Assembly: GCA_964346585.1 (NCBI GenBank)
Contig: CAYFVQ010000153.1
Coordinates: forward strand, 9,258-73,257
Direction: 5' to 3'
Length of the DNA stretch: 64,000 bases
Source of the DNA: SOIA01 sp964346585
Lineage (GTDB): Bacteria > Acidobacteriota > Aminicenantia > Aminicenantales > Aminicenantaceae
The notes beneath the pieces are model-generated. The model ran no database searches. It had not been told where the DNA came from and saw only the letters and a list, made by a program, of their open reading frames with translations. The position numbers and the translations under genes are program-made. The first letter of the stretch is position 1. Every line of letters starts with the position of its first letter. Below are positions 42,977 through 51,292 of the stretch, piece after piece.

Positions 42977-45556
42977 ATGAAATGGGATAAATTCACTGTC
43001 ATGGCTCAGGAAGCCTTCCAGCAGGCCCAGTCCAGAGCGGAAGAGCTGGGCAATCAAGAGCTTAAGCCCGAGCACCTTCTCTGGGCTTTTTTAAACCAGG
43101 AAGAGAATATTGTGAGTTCTGTCCTAGCTAAGATCGGAGTTAACCCTTCTAAAATTCTCGAGGACTTGAACTCTTCTATGGATAAGATTCCCAAGGTCAA
43201 AGGAGGGGGAGAAGTCTACTTCTCTTCTTCGATGAGAAAGATAATGACAAGCGCTCAAAAAGAGGCGGATAAACTCAAGGATGAATTCATCTCGACTGAG
43301 CACCTCTTTCTAGCTGTGTTGAAGGAGAAATCCTGCGAGGCCAGCCGGATCTTGAGAGAGAATGGAGTCACTGAAGATGCGCTCCTCAAAGCGTTGATGG
43401 CATTAAGAGGCACACAGAGAGTCACAGATCCTCAACCTGAAGCCAAATACCGGGTTCTTGAGCGCTATGCCCGGGATATCACTGAACTCGCCAAACAGGG
43501 GAAATTGGACCCGGTTATCGGCCGGGAGGATGAAGTCAGAAGAGTTGTCCAGGTTCTCTCTCGGAGAACGAAAAATAATCCTGTGCTCATCGGAGAAGCA
43601 GGAGTGGGCAAGACAGCCATTGCGGAAGGATTGGCTCAGCGCATCGCTAACGGGGATGTTCCTTTGCCTCTCAAGAACAAACGGCTTGTCGCTCTTGATA
43701 TCGGAGCATTAGTGGCTGGAACAAAATACAGAGGAGAATTCGAAGACAGGCTCAAGGCTGTCCTCAAAGAGATTGTGGAGGCAGAGGGAGAAATCATTCT
43801 TTTCATCGATGAGCTTCACACAATCATCGGAGCCGGGGCAGCCGAAGGGGCTGTCGACGCGTCAAACATGCTGAAACCACCTCTGGCAAGAGGAGAGCTT
43901 CGCTGTGTGGGAGCGACTACCCTTAATGAATACAAAAAACATATTGAGCGGGATGCCGCACTGGAGAGACGGTTCCAGCAGGTCTATGTGGGAGAGCCTT
44001 CAGTGGAGGAAACTATATCCATTTTAAGAGGATTGAAGGAAAAATATGAAGTGCATCATGGCGTGGAGATCAAAGATTCGGCCATCGTTGCAGCGGCCAC
44101 TCTTTCCAACCGCTACATTGCTGACCGGTATCTTCCGGACAAAGCTATAGATTTGATAGATGAGGCGGCTTCGCGTATCCGGATTGAGATTGACAGCCTT
44201 CCCGAAGAAATAGATGAACTGGAGAGAAAAATCATCCAGCTTGAGATTGAAAGACAGGCCCTGAAAAAAGAAAAAGACAAGAGTGCAAAAGAGAAGTTGG
44301 ATAAATTGACCAAAGAGCTGGCTGATTTAAAGGAGCAATCCTCTGTTCTCAAGGCGCACTGGCAGAGGGAGAAGGAACTGATCGATACTCTGAATAAGCT
44401 GAAAGAGAACATGGATTCCCTCAAGGTGGAGGAGCAGAATGCAGAGAGGGTTGGCGATTTAGAGAAGGTGGCTGAGATCAGATACGGGAAGCTGGTCGAG
44501 ATAGAAAAGGAAATAAAGGAGATCACTGGGAAGCTGGCAGAAGTCCAGAAGAGTGGGAAAATGCTCAAGGAAGAGGTTGATGAAGAAGATGTGGCAGAAG
44601 TGGTTTCCAAATGGACAGGAATCCCGGTCTCAAGAATGCTCCAAGGAGAGATGGAAAAATTAGTCACAATGGAGTCCGTTCTGGCTGAAAGAGTCAAAGG
44701 CCAGGACCATGCTCTGAGGGCTGTTTCCGATACGATACGACGGGCCCGGGCCGGAATCCAGGATGCCTCCCGTCCTTTGGGATCATTCATTTTTCTCGGT
44801 CCCACAGGTGTCGGCAAGACCGAATTGGCACGCGTACTCGCTGAGTTTCTCTTTGATGACGAGAAGGCACTGGTCAGGCTCGACATGTCTGAGTACATGG
44901 AGAAGCACACGGTTTCGCGATTGATCGGCGCTCCTCCTGGCTATGTCGGATACGAAGAAGGAGGTCAGCTCACCGAAGCGATCAAGCGCAGACCCTACTC
45001 GATCATTCTCCTTGATGAGATAGAGAAGGCCCATACCGATGTGTTCAACATCCTTCTTCAGATTTTAGATGATGGCCGCTTGACGGACGGAAAAGGAAGA
45101 ACAGTTGATTTTAAGAATACCATCATCATCATGACGTCCAACCTGGGAAGCCAGGTGATCAAGGAGCTGAGCCAGGATTTCAGGAAGATGGAAAAAGAAG
45201 TGATGGCCATCATGGAGAGCCATTTCAGGCCCGAGTTCTTGAACCGGATGGACGAGATTGTCATTTTTAAGGCTCTCTCCCGGGATGTTATCCTGGAGAT
45301 CGTCGATATACAGATAGATGAGCTGAGAGAAAGGCTTCGCGATAAAAAAATAGATATTGAGCTGAGTCAGGAAGCGAAAAGACTCCTGGCTGAGAGAGGA
45401 TATGACCCGGTTTACGGGGCAAGGCCGGTGAAGAGGACGATACAAAGAGATATCCAGAATCCACTGGCCCAGAAGATTTTGGAAGGGACGTATAAAGAAA
45501 AAGACAAGATAAAAGTCGGTGTGAACGACAAGAAAGAGTTTGTATTTAAGAAGTAA
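42977..45556 (+). CDS. clpB: Chaperone ClpB
   Basis: This 859-residue AAA+ disaggregase has two N-terminal repeats (FTVMAQEAFQQAQSRAEELG; YFSSSMRKIMTSAQKEADKL) and the first AAA module with Walker A GEAGVGKT at about residues 206-213. A coiled-coil middle domain follows (IQLEIERQALKKEKDKSAKE onward). The second AAA module has Walker A GPTGVGKT at about 608-615, with the pore loop GYVGYEEGGQLTEA. The coiled coil separates it from ClpA/ClpC. It rescues aggregated proteins together with DnaK. AGAGGAGGAGC is its ribosome binding site. Confidence 0.97.
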   Translation: MKWDKFTVMAQEAFQQAQSRAEELGNQELKPEHLLWAFLNQEENIVSSVLAKIGVNPSKILEDLNSSMDKIPKVKGGGEVYFSSSMRKIMTSAQKEADKLKDEFISTEHLFLAVLKEKSCEASRILRENGVTEDALLKALMALRGTQRVTDPQPEAKYRVLERYARDITELAKQGKLDPVIGREDEVRRVVQVLSRRTKNNPVLIGEAGVGKTAIAEGLAQRIANGDVPLPLKNKRLVALDIGALVAGTKYRGEFEDRLKAVLKEIVEAEGEIILFIDELHTIIGAGAAEGAVDASNMLKPPLARGELRCVGATTLNEYKKHIERDAALERRFQQVYVGEPSVEETISILRGLKEKYEVHHGVEIKDSAIVAAATLSNRYIADRYLPDKAIDLIDEAASRIRIEIDSLPEEIDELERKIIQLEIERQALKKEKDKSAKEKLDKLTKELADLKEQSSVLKAHWQREKELIDTLNKLKENMDSLKVEEQNAERVGDLEKVAEIRYGKLVEIEKEIKEITGKLAEVQKSGKMLKEEVDEEDVAEVVSKWTGIPVSRMLQGEMEKLVTMESVLAERVKGQDHALRAVSDTIRRARAGIQDASRPLGSFIFLGPTGVGKTELARVLAEFLFDDEKALVRLDMSEYMEKHTVSRLIGAPPGYVGYEEGGQLTEAIKRRPYSIILLDEIEKAHTDVFNILLQILDDGRLTDGKGRTVDFKNTIIIMTSNLGSQVIKELSQDFRKMEKEVMAIMESHFRPEFLNRMDEIVIFKALSRDVILEIVDIQIDELRERLRDKKIDIELSQEAKRLLAERGYDPVYGARPVKRTIQRDIQNPLAQKILEGTYKEKDKIKVGVNDKKEFVFKK

Positions 45557-45561
45557 TAATG

Positions 45562-45660
45562 GGGACGTTCCCCAAGGTACCACCCTGTCTAATTAATTCG
45601 GTTTTTTTATTGTCGTTAAAGATAGAGTGTCCTCTTGGAGAACGTCCTCTATTATTCTAT
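45562..45660. repeat. Degenerate GGGGACGTTCCCC palindromic element
   Basis: AATGGGGACGTTCCCCAAGG begins directly after the clpB stop. The far arm (CTTGGAGAACGTCCTCTATT) is a diverged reverse copy, so the whole is about 100 bases. It is related to the element at 51103. Confidence 0.65.
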
Positions 45661-45728
45661 TTGAGAAATAATCCTGAATTTAATATATTATTGACTTCTG
45701 GCAATTAATTCATTTCAAGGAGAGACAG

Positions 45729-45950
45729 ATGAAAGAAGATGTCAAAAAAGCGCTGGACGAAGTCAGGCCCCACCTCAAGGCCGATGGAGGAGATGTGGAG
45801 CTTGTGGATGTGACAGAGGAGGGTTTAGTGAAAGTTAAGCTTTTGGGAGCCTGCGAGGGATGTCCCATGAGGGAAATGACCTTAACTCAGGGCATTGCGC
45901 GCTTCATAAAAAAGCGAGTCCCTGAGGTTAAGGATGTCCAGGCTGTTTAA
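45729..45950 (+). CDS. NifU-like C-terminal domain (Nfu) protein
   Basis: This 73-residue single-domain protein carries the Nfu signature: VRPHLKADGGDVELVDV and LLGACEGCPMREMTLTQGIA with the C-x2-C pair at 42 and 45. It binds a [4Fe-4S] cluster at a dimer interface and passes it to target proteins. AAGGAGAG precedes the ATG. No sufBCD or iscSU genes are adjacent. Confidence 0.93.
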   Translation: MKEDVKKALDEVRPHLKADGGDVELVDVTEEGLVKVKLLGACEGCPMREMTLTQGIARFIKKRVPEVKDVQAV

Positions 45951-46061
45951 AACTTTTTAAAAGATAGTGTCTGGACGGGGCATCAGAAAAGCGGAGCTCA
46001 TTCAGTTTGACAAAGAAAAATAAAACGAGTAATCGAGGGAAAAGGGAAGTAGGAGGTCAGA

Positions 46062-47405
46062 GTGAAAAAGAGGAAAGTATTTTTCTTGGTTCTCCTTTCC
46101 ATCTGTTTTTTAAGCTCTTTGGCAATGGCTAACGGTTTGAACCTGAACAGCCTTGGAACGCGGGCTCTGGCTATGGGTGGAGCCTTTGTTGGATTGGCGG
46201 ATGATTTCAGCGCCATTTACTGGAATCCGGCAGGTATGGCTCTTTTCCAAAAGAAGTATTTTGGCTTCTATGGAGCCGATCTCATTCCATCCGGCCAGTA
46301 CAAGTTGGATGTGAATCTCCCGCCAGTCATCACACTAGTGAATGCGAGAACGGAAACCAAACATTATCTCACTGGCCTAGCTGCCTATTATCATCCTGTG
46401 AGCGATAAAGTGGTTGTCGGTTTGGGTGTCTATGTTCCATCCGGCCCTGGGGCCCTGTGGGATGGGACTGATTTTGCGGCACTCCCAGTTCAGGCCGGTC
46501 TTCCTCCGAATCCGACCATAAGCTGGAAGAGTAAAATAGGGATGGTCACTTTTTCCCCGGCGCTCGCGATTAAGGTAAACGATAAATTATCCATCGGAGC
46601 CACATTTAACATAAACTATGCCAAGTTCGATATCTCCATGTGGGCAGGTGCGTCAGATGCACCGATGCCAGTTGTCGACCTCGGCCAGTATGAGGAAAGT
46701 ATGACAGGATGGGGATATGGTGCGACTCTCGGAGTGCTTTTTAAGCCGGTGGAAAAGTTAAGCTTTGGAGCGACGTTTCGTTCTGCCAGTACTGTCCCAT
46801 TCAAAGGAGAGGCCACCATCAGCGGTATGACTGATTTGGGTGCGGCAATGATCCCCCCCACACCGTTAAATGATACCTCAGACCTTGAAAGAGAGGTCAC
46901 CTGGCCGATGTGGCTTGCTGGAGGAGTCGCGTTCAGACCCATAGAAGGACTGACTCTAACAGGCGATGTGCAGTGGACACAGTGGTCAAAGATCGACGTG
47001 ATGGACACTGTTTACGTCGACCCGTTCTGGGCAACAATGATGGAGCAGAGCGGTGATGATGCCAGACCCATGCACTGGGATGATGTGCTCCAGATTCGAA
47101 TCGGCGCAGAATACAAGATCAATACACTGGCCTTTCGGACGGGATATTATTACGACCCATCCCCCGCTCCTGATCGGACGATGAATGTGCTCCTCCCCAA
47201 TTTTGATTTTAATGTGATCACAGCTGGTTTTGGCACCCACCTCAACGGGCTTCAGCTGGATTTTGGTATTGAGTACTTGATGGGAAAAGAGAGAAATGTG
47301 CCTGTGGAGAGGGTGGCCACCGATCCTGACTGGGAGACGGCTCAGCCCGGCATGTATAAAATGAAGATACTTGTGCCCACAATCTCCGTCAGTTACAAAT
47401 TTTAA
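46062..47405 (+). CDS. OmpP1/FadL/TodX-family outer-membrane transporter
   Basis: The 447-residue protein starts with GTG at 46062, after AGGAGGTCAGA. It has a signal peptide (VFFLVLLSICFLSSLAMA) and the FadL N-terminal hatch: NSLGTRALAMGGAFVGLADD, then FSAIYWNPAGMALFQ. Beta-barrel strands follow, and the chain ends at a C-terminal Phe (VPTISVSYKF). The family takes up fatty acids and other hydrophobic compounds across the outer membrane. The substrate cannot be inferred; no fatty-acid degradation genes are near. Confidence 0.93.
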   Translation: MKKRKVFFLVLLSICFLSSLAMANGLNLNSLGTRALAMGGAFVGLADDFSAIYWNPAGMALFQKKYFGFYGADLIPSGQYKLDVNLPPVITLVNARTETKHYLTGLAAYYHPVSDKVVVGLGVYVPSGPGALWDGTDFAALPVQAGLPPNPTISWKSKIGMVTFSPALAIKVNDKLSIGATFNINYAKFDISMWAGASDAPMPVVDLGQYEESMTGWGYGATLGVLFKPVEKLSFGATFRSASTVPFKGEATISGMTDLGAAMIPPTPLNDTSDLEREVTWPMWLAGGVAFRPIEGLTLTGDVQWTQWSKIDVMDTVYVDPFWATMMEQSGDDARPMHWDDVLQIRIGAEYKINTLAFRTGYYYDPSPAPDRTMNVLLPNFDFNVITAGFGTHLNGLQLDFGIEYLMGKERNVPVERVATDPDWETAQPGMYKMKILVPTISVSYKF

Positions 47406-47409
47406 ATAG

Positions 47410-47571
47410 CCTGAATTATTCATAAAAAATGCCGATATTTTCGCTGGATCAATTGTCATCGCGAGCGAAGCGTGGCGATCTCATGTGCATGCGAAAAAGC
47501 ATGGGATTGATGTTATCGCTTCTCTTCTGGCAACGACTTCTGAAGCAACCTCGACTCGTGAACAATCCAGG
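47410..47571. mobile_element. 162-bp element with CCTGAATTATTCA terminal inverted repeats
   Basis: CCTGAATTATTCAT (47410-47423) faces GTGAACAATCCAGG (47558-47571). The interior has TCATCGCGAGCGAAGCGTGG (about 47459) and the reverse complement of GAGTCGAGGTTGCT, both shared with the 37525 element. No open frame of its own. Confidence 0.55.
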
Positions 47572-47667
47572 TAAAATAAATAGAAAGATTCGAGTCGGAT
47601 TCATACAGGGTCGTTCAATTTGGCCCGGTGCGGGAGAGATTCATTATTTCTCTCTTAAGGAGATAAA

Positions 47668-48540
47668 ATGAAGATACGAAAAGCCATCATTCCTGCGGCA
47701 GGTTTCGGGACGCGCTTCCTTCCCGCGACAAAATCCCAGCCCAAAGAGATGCTTGCGGTCATAGATAAACCCCTCATCCTCTACTCTGTTGAAGAGGCAG
47801 TTCAGTCCGGTATAGAGAGTATCGCCATCATCACCAGCCGAGGAAAATCCTCGATGGAAGATTATTTTGACAGCAGTCCTGAGCTGGAACAATTTCTGGA
47901 AAACAAGGGGAAACTCGATTATCTCAAAGAAGTCAGAAGGATTTCCGAACTCGCGGAATTCTGCTACATCCGGCAGAAAGAGGCCCTTGGACTGGGACAT
48001 GCGGTTCTCATGGGCGAAAAATTCATAGGCCAGGAGCCTTTTGCCGTTCTCCTCCCTGATGATATCTATGACTGTGAGACACCCTGCACCAAGCAGCTCA
48101 TCGACGCCTACGATGAGTATCAGGCTTCTGCCATCGTCCTGGGACGCACAGATGAGGAAGGAACGAAGATGTACGGAATTGTCAAACCCAAACAGGTGAC
48201 GGAGAGGGTGTTCCAGATAGAGGACCTGGTCGAAAAACCCGGGCCAGAGAAAGCCTTTTCCGATCTGGCCAGTCTGGGAAGGTATGTTTTTACACCCGAA
48301 ATCTTCGAGGGCATAAAGAAGACAAAGCCCGACCACCGGGGAGAAATGCAGCTCCCGGATGGTATCAAGTATCTCCTGGAGACGCAGAAAGTCTATGGAG
48401 TGCTCTTTGAGGGAGACCGCTACGATTGCGGCGATAAGATGGGCTTTCTGGAAGCAACAATCTCTCTTGCCCTAAAAAGGCCCGAGTTCAGCGAGGGGCT
48501 GAAAGATTTCCTGAAATCCCTTAAAAGTTGGAGAAATTAA
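47668..48540 (+). CDS. galU: UTP-glucose-1-phosphate uridylyltransferase
   Basis: This 290-residue nucleotidyltransferase shows KAIIPAAGFGTRFLPATKSQ, PKEMLAVIDKPLILYSVEEA, REALG-type QKEALGLGHAVLMG, and FAVLLPDDIYDCETPC with the metal-binding Asp. VEKPGPEKAFSDLASLGRYV is the sugar-binding part. It makes UDP-glucose for cell-surface glycans and would supply the glycosyltransferases in this window. AAGGAGATAAA precedes the start. Confidence 0.95.
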   Translation: MKIRKAIIPAAGFGTRFLPATKSQPKEMLAVIDKPLILYSVEEAVQSGIESIAIITSRGKSSMEDYFDSSPELEQFLENKGKLDYLKEVRRISELAEFCYIRQKEALGLGHAVLMGEKFIGQEPFAVLLPDDIYDCETPCTKQLIDAYDEYQASAIVLGRTDEEGTKMYGIVKPKQVTERVFQIEDLVEKPGPEKAFSDLASLGRYVFTPEIFEGIKKTKPDHRGEMQLPDGIKYLLETQKVYGVLFEGDRYDCGDKMGFLEATISLALKRPEFSEGLKDFLKSLKSWRN

Positions 48541-48574
48541 TGAGTGGATTTCTGAAAAAGAGCCATGCTTTTTC

Positions 48575-48733
48575 TGGAACATAGATGATATTTGCTGTGA
48601 TGATGGGAATAATTTATATGTTGCTGACTCGGTATGGAACGAAATTGTGAAATTTAATTCTCATCGAACGCATATTCAATCATTCGCAAAAGAGGGGCGG
48701 GGTTCAGGTGAATTTTTAGCAGAACCTCTTACA
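48575..48733 (+). pseudogene. Remnant of a six-bladed (NHL-type) beta-propeller gene
   Basis: In the frame beginning TGG at 48575 the sequence reads WNIDDICCDDGNNLYVADSV, then WNEIVKFNSHRTHIQSFAKE and GRGSGEFLAEPL. This is one NHL blade with its linker: the family typically reads DI-x-VD-x-x-GNIYVAD...N-x-I-x-KF...GxGPGEF. There is no start codon, it is joined to unrelated sequence after galU, and it ends against the convergent C45 peptidase gene. It is therefore a fragment left by deletion or rearrangement. Confidence 0.7.
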
Positions 48734-50422
48734 CTACTTCTCTTCCCTAATCCTGGTCTCCCACGAAGCCCAATTGCCGCCAAAAGGCCTCAAACCTAGG
48801 TCAGATGGACTGGTGGGAGCCGGTACCAGAGCTTCATAAACCTGGAGTGCATGGGCCTGGGATCGCGTAAAAGCCGTAACCGCCTTTGCCAGGTAAGAGA
48901 GGGTTTCATCCCCGCTGGCCAGCAGTCCCTTATTAAAGTAGACCTTACCCTGGTAGTACTCGGCATTGGCCAGGGAATACAGCTCATTCAAGGCGGCATA
49001 TCCGGTATCCGTTAAGTTGAGATACATCAGCTTTTTGTAGGCAGTGGCTATGTCTTTGCTGGCTGCCTCCTGGGCTTCTTCGACGACTTGCTTAGGATTG
49101 GCAGCGAGAGTTAATTTGTAAAAGGTATGGGTGCCCTCTATATAGGGATAGCTCGACAGCATCTTTTCTCCATCCGATGCGGTCGATGAATGGATCACGC
49201 GACCGGCCGGTCCTGTGCAGATATAAGCCGTACCCTCATCCCCATCATCCGGGAGCAGCACCGAAACCCACGAATTCGAAGGCCGGCAGACCTTGGCATC
49301 CCAACCTCCTTTCGGTGGATAGGGTGGAGCATCGCCTGGAAACCGCAGCATCATTTTCATGAATTCCACGTTGACATGACCGTGATAATTGTGGAGCATA
49401 TCCCAAAGCATCAGGTTGCGGGGAGCCGAATAGGCTCCGTAACCGCCATGCTGTTTGATGAATCCCCCTTTTTTGGTCGGCATCATCTCTTTATTCAAGT
49501 AGTTATTCGTGGAGTAGAGAAAATCCTTCTCCCCAAAGTCACCGGGTTTTCGGACACTCTGAACGGCTGCCGTCTTTTCCACAACACAGGCATTGCCTTT
49601 GACATCGACAAAATGAAAGTTTTCCGGGATGTTTATCTGCCAGGGCAGAAGCATGTCTCTGGCCTCATAGGCGTTGTTTGCGAAACGGACGATGTGGGTA
49701 AGAGAACAGGACCAGGACAAGCCATAGTTCGTGTCCACGTTTCGTGGGGAACCGCCTCCCCCGCTGTTTCCCACAAATAGCCCCTGATTATTCATCAAGA
49801 AATGATCGCCTATCTCTCCGGCTTGAGCGCCACAAATATAATTGTTTCCTTTATCTGGAAAGGCCAGAATGATTACTCCATAGGCAGCTTCACCTGAATC
49901 GAGGGTATCCATTCCGATCAGGCGTCCTTCTGTGGTTGCACTTCCCCAGGCTGAGCACACAGAACACTTTTTTATCGGGAGCGAATCCTTTTCTGCACCC
50001 GGCGGGAAAGTAGAAGTCTCAGGATTGGGAAGGGTACAATTCATCAGCAAAACATCCGTATAGGACAGCGGGAAGCCGGAGGCTGTCGCACCATCTGCCA
50101 TTCCTTTCATAATCTCGATATTTTCTGGAGTGTATTTGCGGATGTAGAACTGGTTTCCTTTAAGCATGTGGAGCACTTTTTCACGGCTGAATGTTTGAAG
50201 AGCCGAAGCCCACCTCGCTTCTTTTTCTTTTTCCAAATAGGGTCCAGCCTGCTGACCGTATTGATACCCCATCTCATAGTCAGAACCACTTAAAATAACA
50301 ACCGGCAGGATTCCTGGAGGTAGGACTTCCTTGACCTTGGTCTCATTCGCTCCCAAATTTGCGGCCAGATTCAAGAAAATCAACAAAAGAAAAAGAACAT
50401 GCCAATATTTTGCAATCTTCAT
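48734..50422 (-). CDS. Secreted C45-family (acyltransferase/amidase-like) peptidase
   Basis: 562 residues from ATG 50422, which has GGAG nearby and opens a signal peptide (YWHVLFLLLIFLNLAANLGA). The frame is open to 50527, but that extension is repeat DNA. The protein resembles the C45/NAAA Ntn-hydrolases. GYQYGQQAGPYLEKE is the usual propeptide start, and the likely nucleophile is Cys153 in KKCSVCSAWGSATTEGRLIG. Later motifs are GEIGDHFLMNNQGLFVGNSG and FLYSTNNYLNKEM. Members hydrolyse or transfer acyl amides. About 150 C-terminal residues (AEYYQGKVYFNKGLLASGDE) look helical. It could process N-acyl amino acids, in keeping with the D-aminoacylase at 3557, but that link is inference. Confidence 0.82.
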   Translation of the reverse strand: MKIAKYWHVLFLLLIFLNLAANLGANETKVKEVLPPGILPVVILSGSDYEMGYQYGQQAGPYLEKEKEARWASALQTFSREKVLHMLKGNQFYIRKYTPENIEIMKGMADGATASGFPLSYTDVLLMNCTLPNPETSTFPPGAEKDSLPIKKCSVCSAWGSATTEGRLIGMDTLDSGEAAYGVIILAFPDKGNNYICGAQAGEIGDHFLMNNQGLFVGNSGGGGSPRNVDTNYGLSWSCSLTHIVRFANNAYEARDMLLPWQINIPENFHFVDVKGNACVVEKTAAVQSVRKPGDFGEKDFLYSTNNYLNKEMMPTKKGGFIKQHGGYGAYSAPRNLMLWDMLHNYHGHVNVEFMKMMLRFPGDAPPYPPKGGWDAKVCRPSNSWVSVLLPDDGDEGTAYICTGPAGRVIHSSTASDGEKMLSSYPYIEGTHTFYKLTLAANPKQVVEEAQEAASKDIATAYKKLMYLNLTDTGYAALNELYSLANAEYYQGKVYFNKGLLASGDETLSYLAKAVTAFTRSQAHALQVYEALVPAPTSPSDLGLRPFGGNWASWETRIREEK

Positions 50423-50451
50423 TATTTCTCCTTTTTTATGAAACCATTTTT

Positions 50452-50513
50452 TTAAAAAAAGGGGATGGTCCCTCCCTTCCTTAAAATAATGACTAAAAGG
50501 GGCAGTCTCCTTT
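50452..50513. repeat. Inner-core copy of the GGGAC palindromic repeat
   Basis: TTTAAAAAAAGGGGATGGTC followed by a GACTAAAAGGGGCAGTCTCC core and T run. It matches the interior of the 110-bp elements but lacks the outer arms. Confidence 0.6.
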
Positions 50514-50537
50514 TTCTGGCCACTCATTTGACCGAGT

Positions 50538-50717
50538 TTAACTGATTTTGTTTATTAATCTGGCAATAACCGCCGTCAATATGAGTGCTAAAACGAATGA
50601 GAGAGCGGCCTTTCCACCTTGGGCCAGATAGCTCGTTCCCGGGAGGAGAATGCCCACAATCAAAATAGAAACAAAGAAACACACAAGGAAAAGCACAGTG
50701 TATCCGATAAGTTTCAT
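50538..50717 (-). CDS. Small two-TM membrane protein (59 aa)
   Basis: A 59-residue frame from ATG 50717 to a TAA at 50538. It has two hydrophobic helices: IGYTVLFLVCFFVSILIVGI and ALSFVLALILTAVIARLI, joined by LLPGTSYLAQGGKA. No good ribosome binding site is visible, so translation is not certain. The hydrophobic pattern and lack of any other feature in this stretch argue that it is real. Function unknown. Confidence 0.5.
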   Translation of the reverse strand: MKLIGYTVLFLVCFFVSILIVGILLPGTSYLAQGGKAALSFVLALILTAVIARLINKIS

Positions 50718-50950
50718 TGAGGTTGAGTTCTGGTCTGAGTATAAAGAGTCTTGGTCAAGAGTTCAATCGTTTTTTTCGCACTCTCCTTGTGCCCGTGAGT
50801 GCGTGCGGAGCCGTGATTTTAGTGAGATTTTTTGACTGCATAATTCAAAAAAACTCCTGTCATTTTCAGATTTTTTCACATTCATGTCTTTAAAAAATAT
50901 CTATCTAAGATAGTGTGAAAAAATTGAATGTTTTAATAAAGATGACGAAG

Positions 50951-51023
50951 TGGCGAGGGACGGAATCGAACCGCCGACGCAGAGATTTTCAGTCTCTCGC
51001 TCTACCGACTGAGCTACCTCGCC
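50951..51023 (-). tRNA. tRNA-Phe (GAA)
   Basis: The minus strand folds into a full cloverleaf. The acceptor stem GGCGAGG pairs with CCTCGCC, and the D arm is GCTCAGTCGGTAGAGC. The anticodon arm is AGAGA-CTGAAAA-TCTCT with anticodon GAA, and the T arm is GGCGG-TTCGATT-CCGTC. The discriminator is A and CCA is not encoded. A consensus promoter lies 32 bases upstream. Confidence 0.97.
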
Positions 51024-51054
51024 GTGGTTTGAGAGAAGATTTAAATCGCACATT

Positions 51055-51083
51055 AGTATAATTTCCAACCTGATCAATGTCAA
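51055..51083 (-). promoter_or_regulatory. Sigma70 promoter of tRNA-Phe
   Basis: On the minus strand TTGACA (51083-51078), a 17-base spacer and TATACT (51060-51055). This is a near-perfect consensus and gives a leader of about 25 nt before the tRNA. Confidence 0.85.
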
Positions 51084-51102
51084 TTATTAAGTTGAATTTT
51101 TT

Positions 51103-51240
51103 ATATGGGGACGTTCCCCCAGGTGCCATTCTATCTTTGAGTGATGTATAAGAGACTAAAAGGACAAGATAGGGTGGCACCTGGGGGAACGTCCCCATAT
51201 TTTCCTGAGGTGGTACCTTGGGGAACGTCCCCATATTTCC
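51103..51240. repeat. 98-bp GGGGACGTTCCCC palindrome plus a half copy
   Basis: ATATGGGGACGTTCCCCCAG (from 51103) and its perfect reverse complement (to 51200) form 26-base arms, extended inward by CTATCTT/AAGATAG. A lone right arm follows (GGTACCTTGGGGAACGTCCC, to about 51234). The core contains GACTAAAAGGAC, shared with the GGGGACAGGC elements. Confidence 0.85.
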
Positions 51241-51292
51241 ATATTTTCGTTGGACTTCAAACACGAAACATAATTAAAATAGGGGCGTGCAG

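Noticed and set aside
44113..44910. A 265-codon serine-rich minus-strand frame inside clpB
   Set aside because: Serine-rich low-complexity product typical of the antisense of a charged coiled coil; clpB on the plus strand is certain.
47644..48336. A 230-codon minus-strand frame opposite galU
   Set aside because: Antisense to galU with no homology that I recognise and no ribosome binding site.
50423..50527. N-terminal extension of the C45 peptidase up to 50527
   Set aside because: It is made of repeat DNA (a GGGAC palindrome) and would bury the signal peptide; the ATG at 50422 has its own ribosome site.
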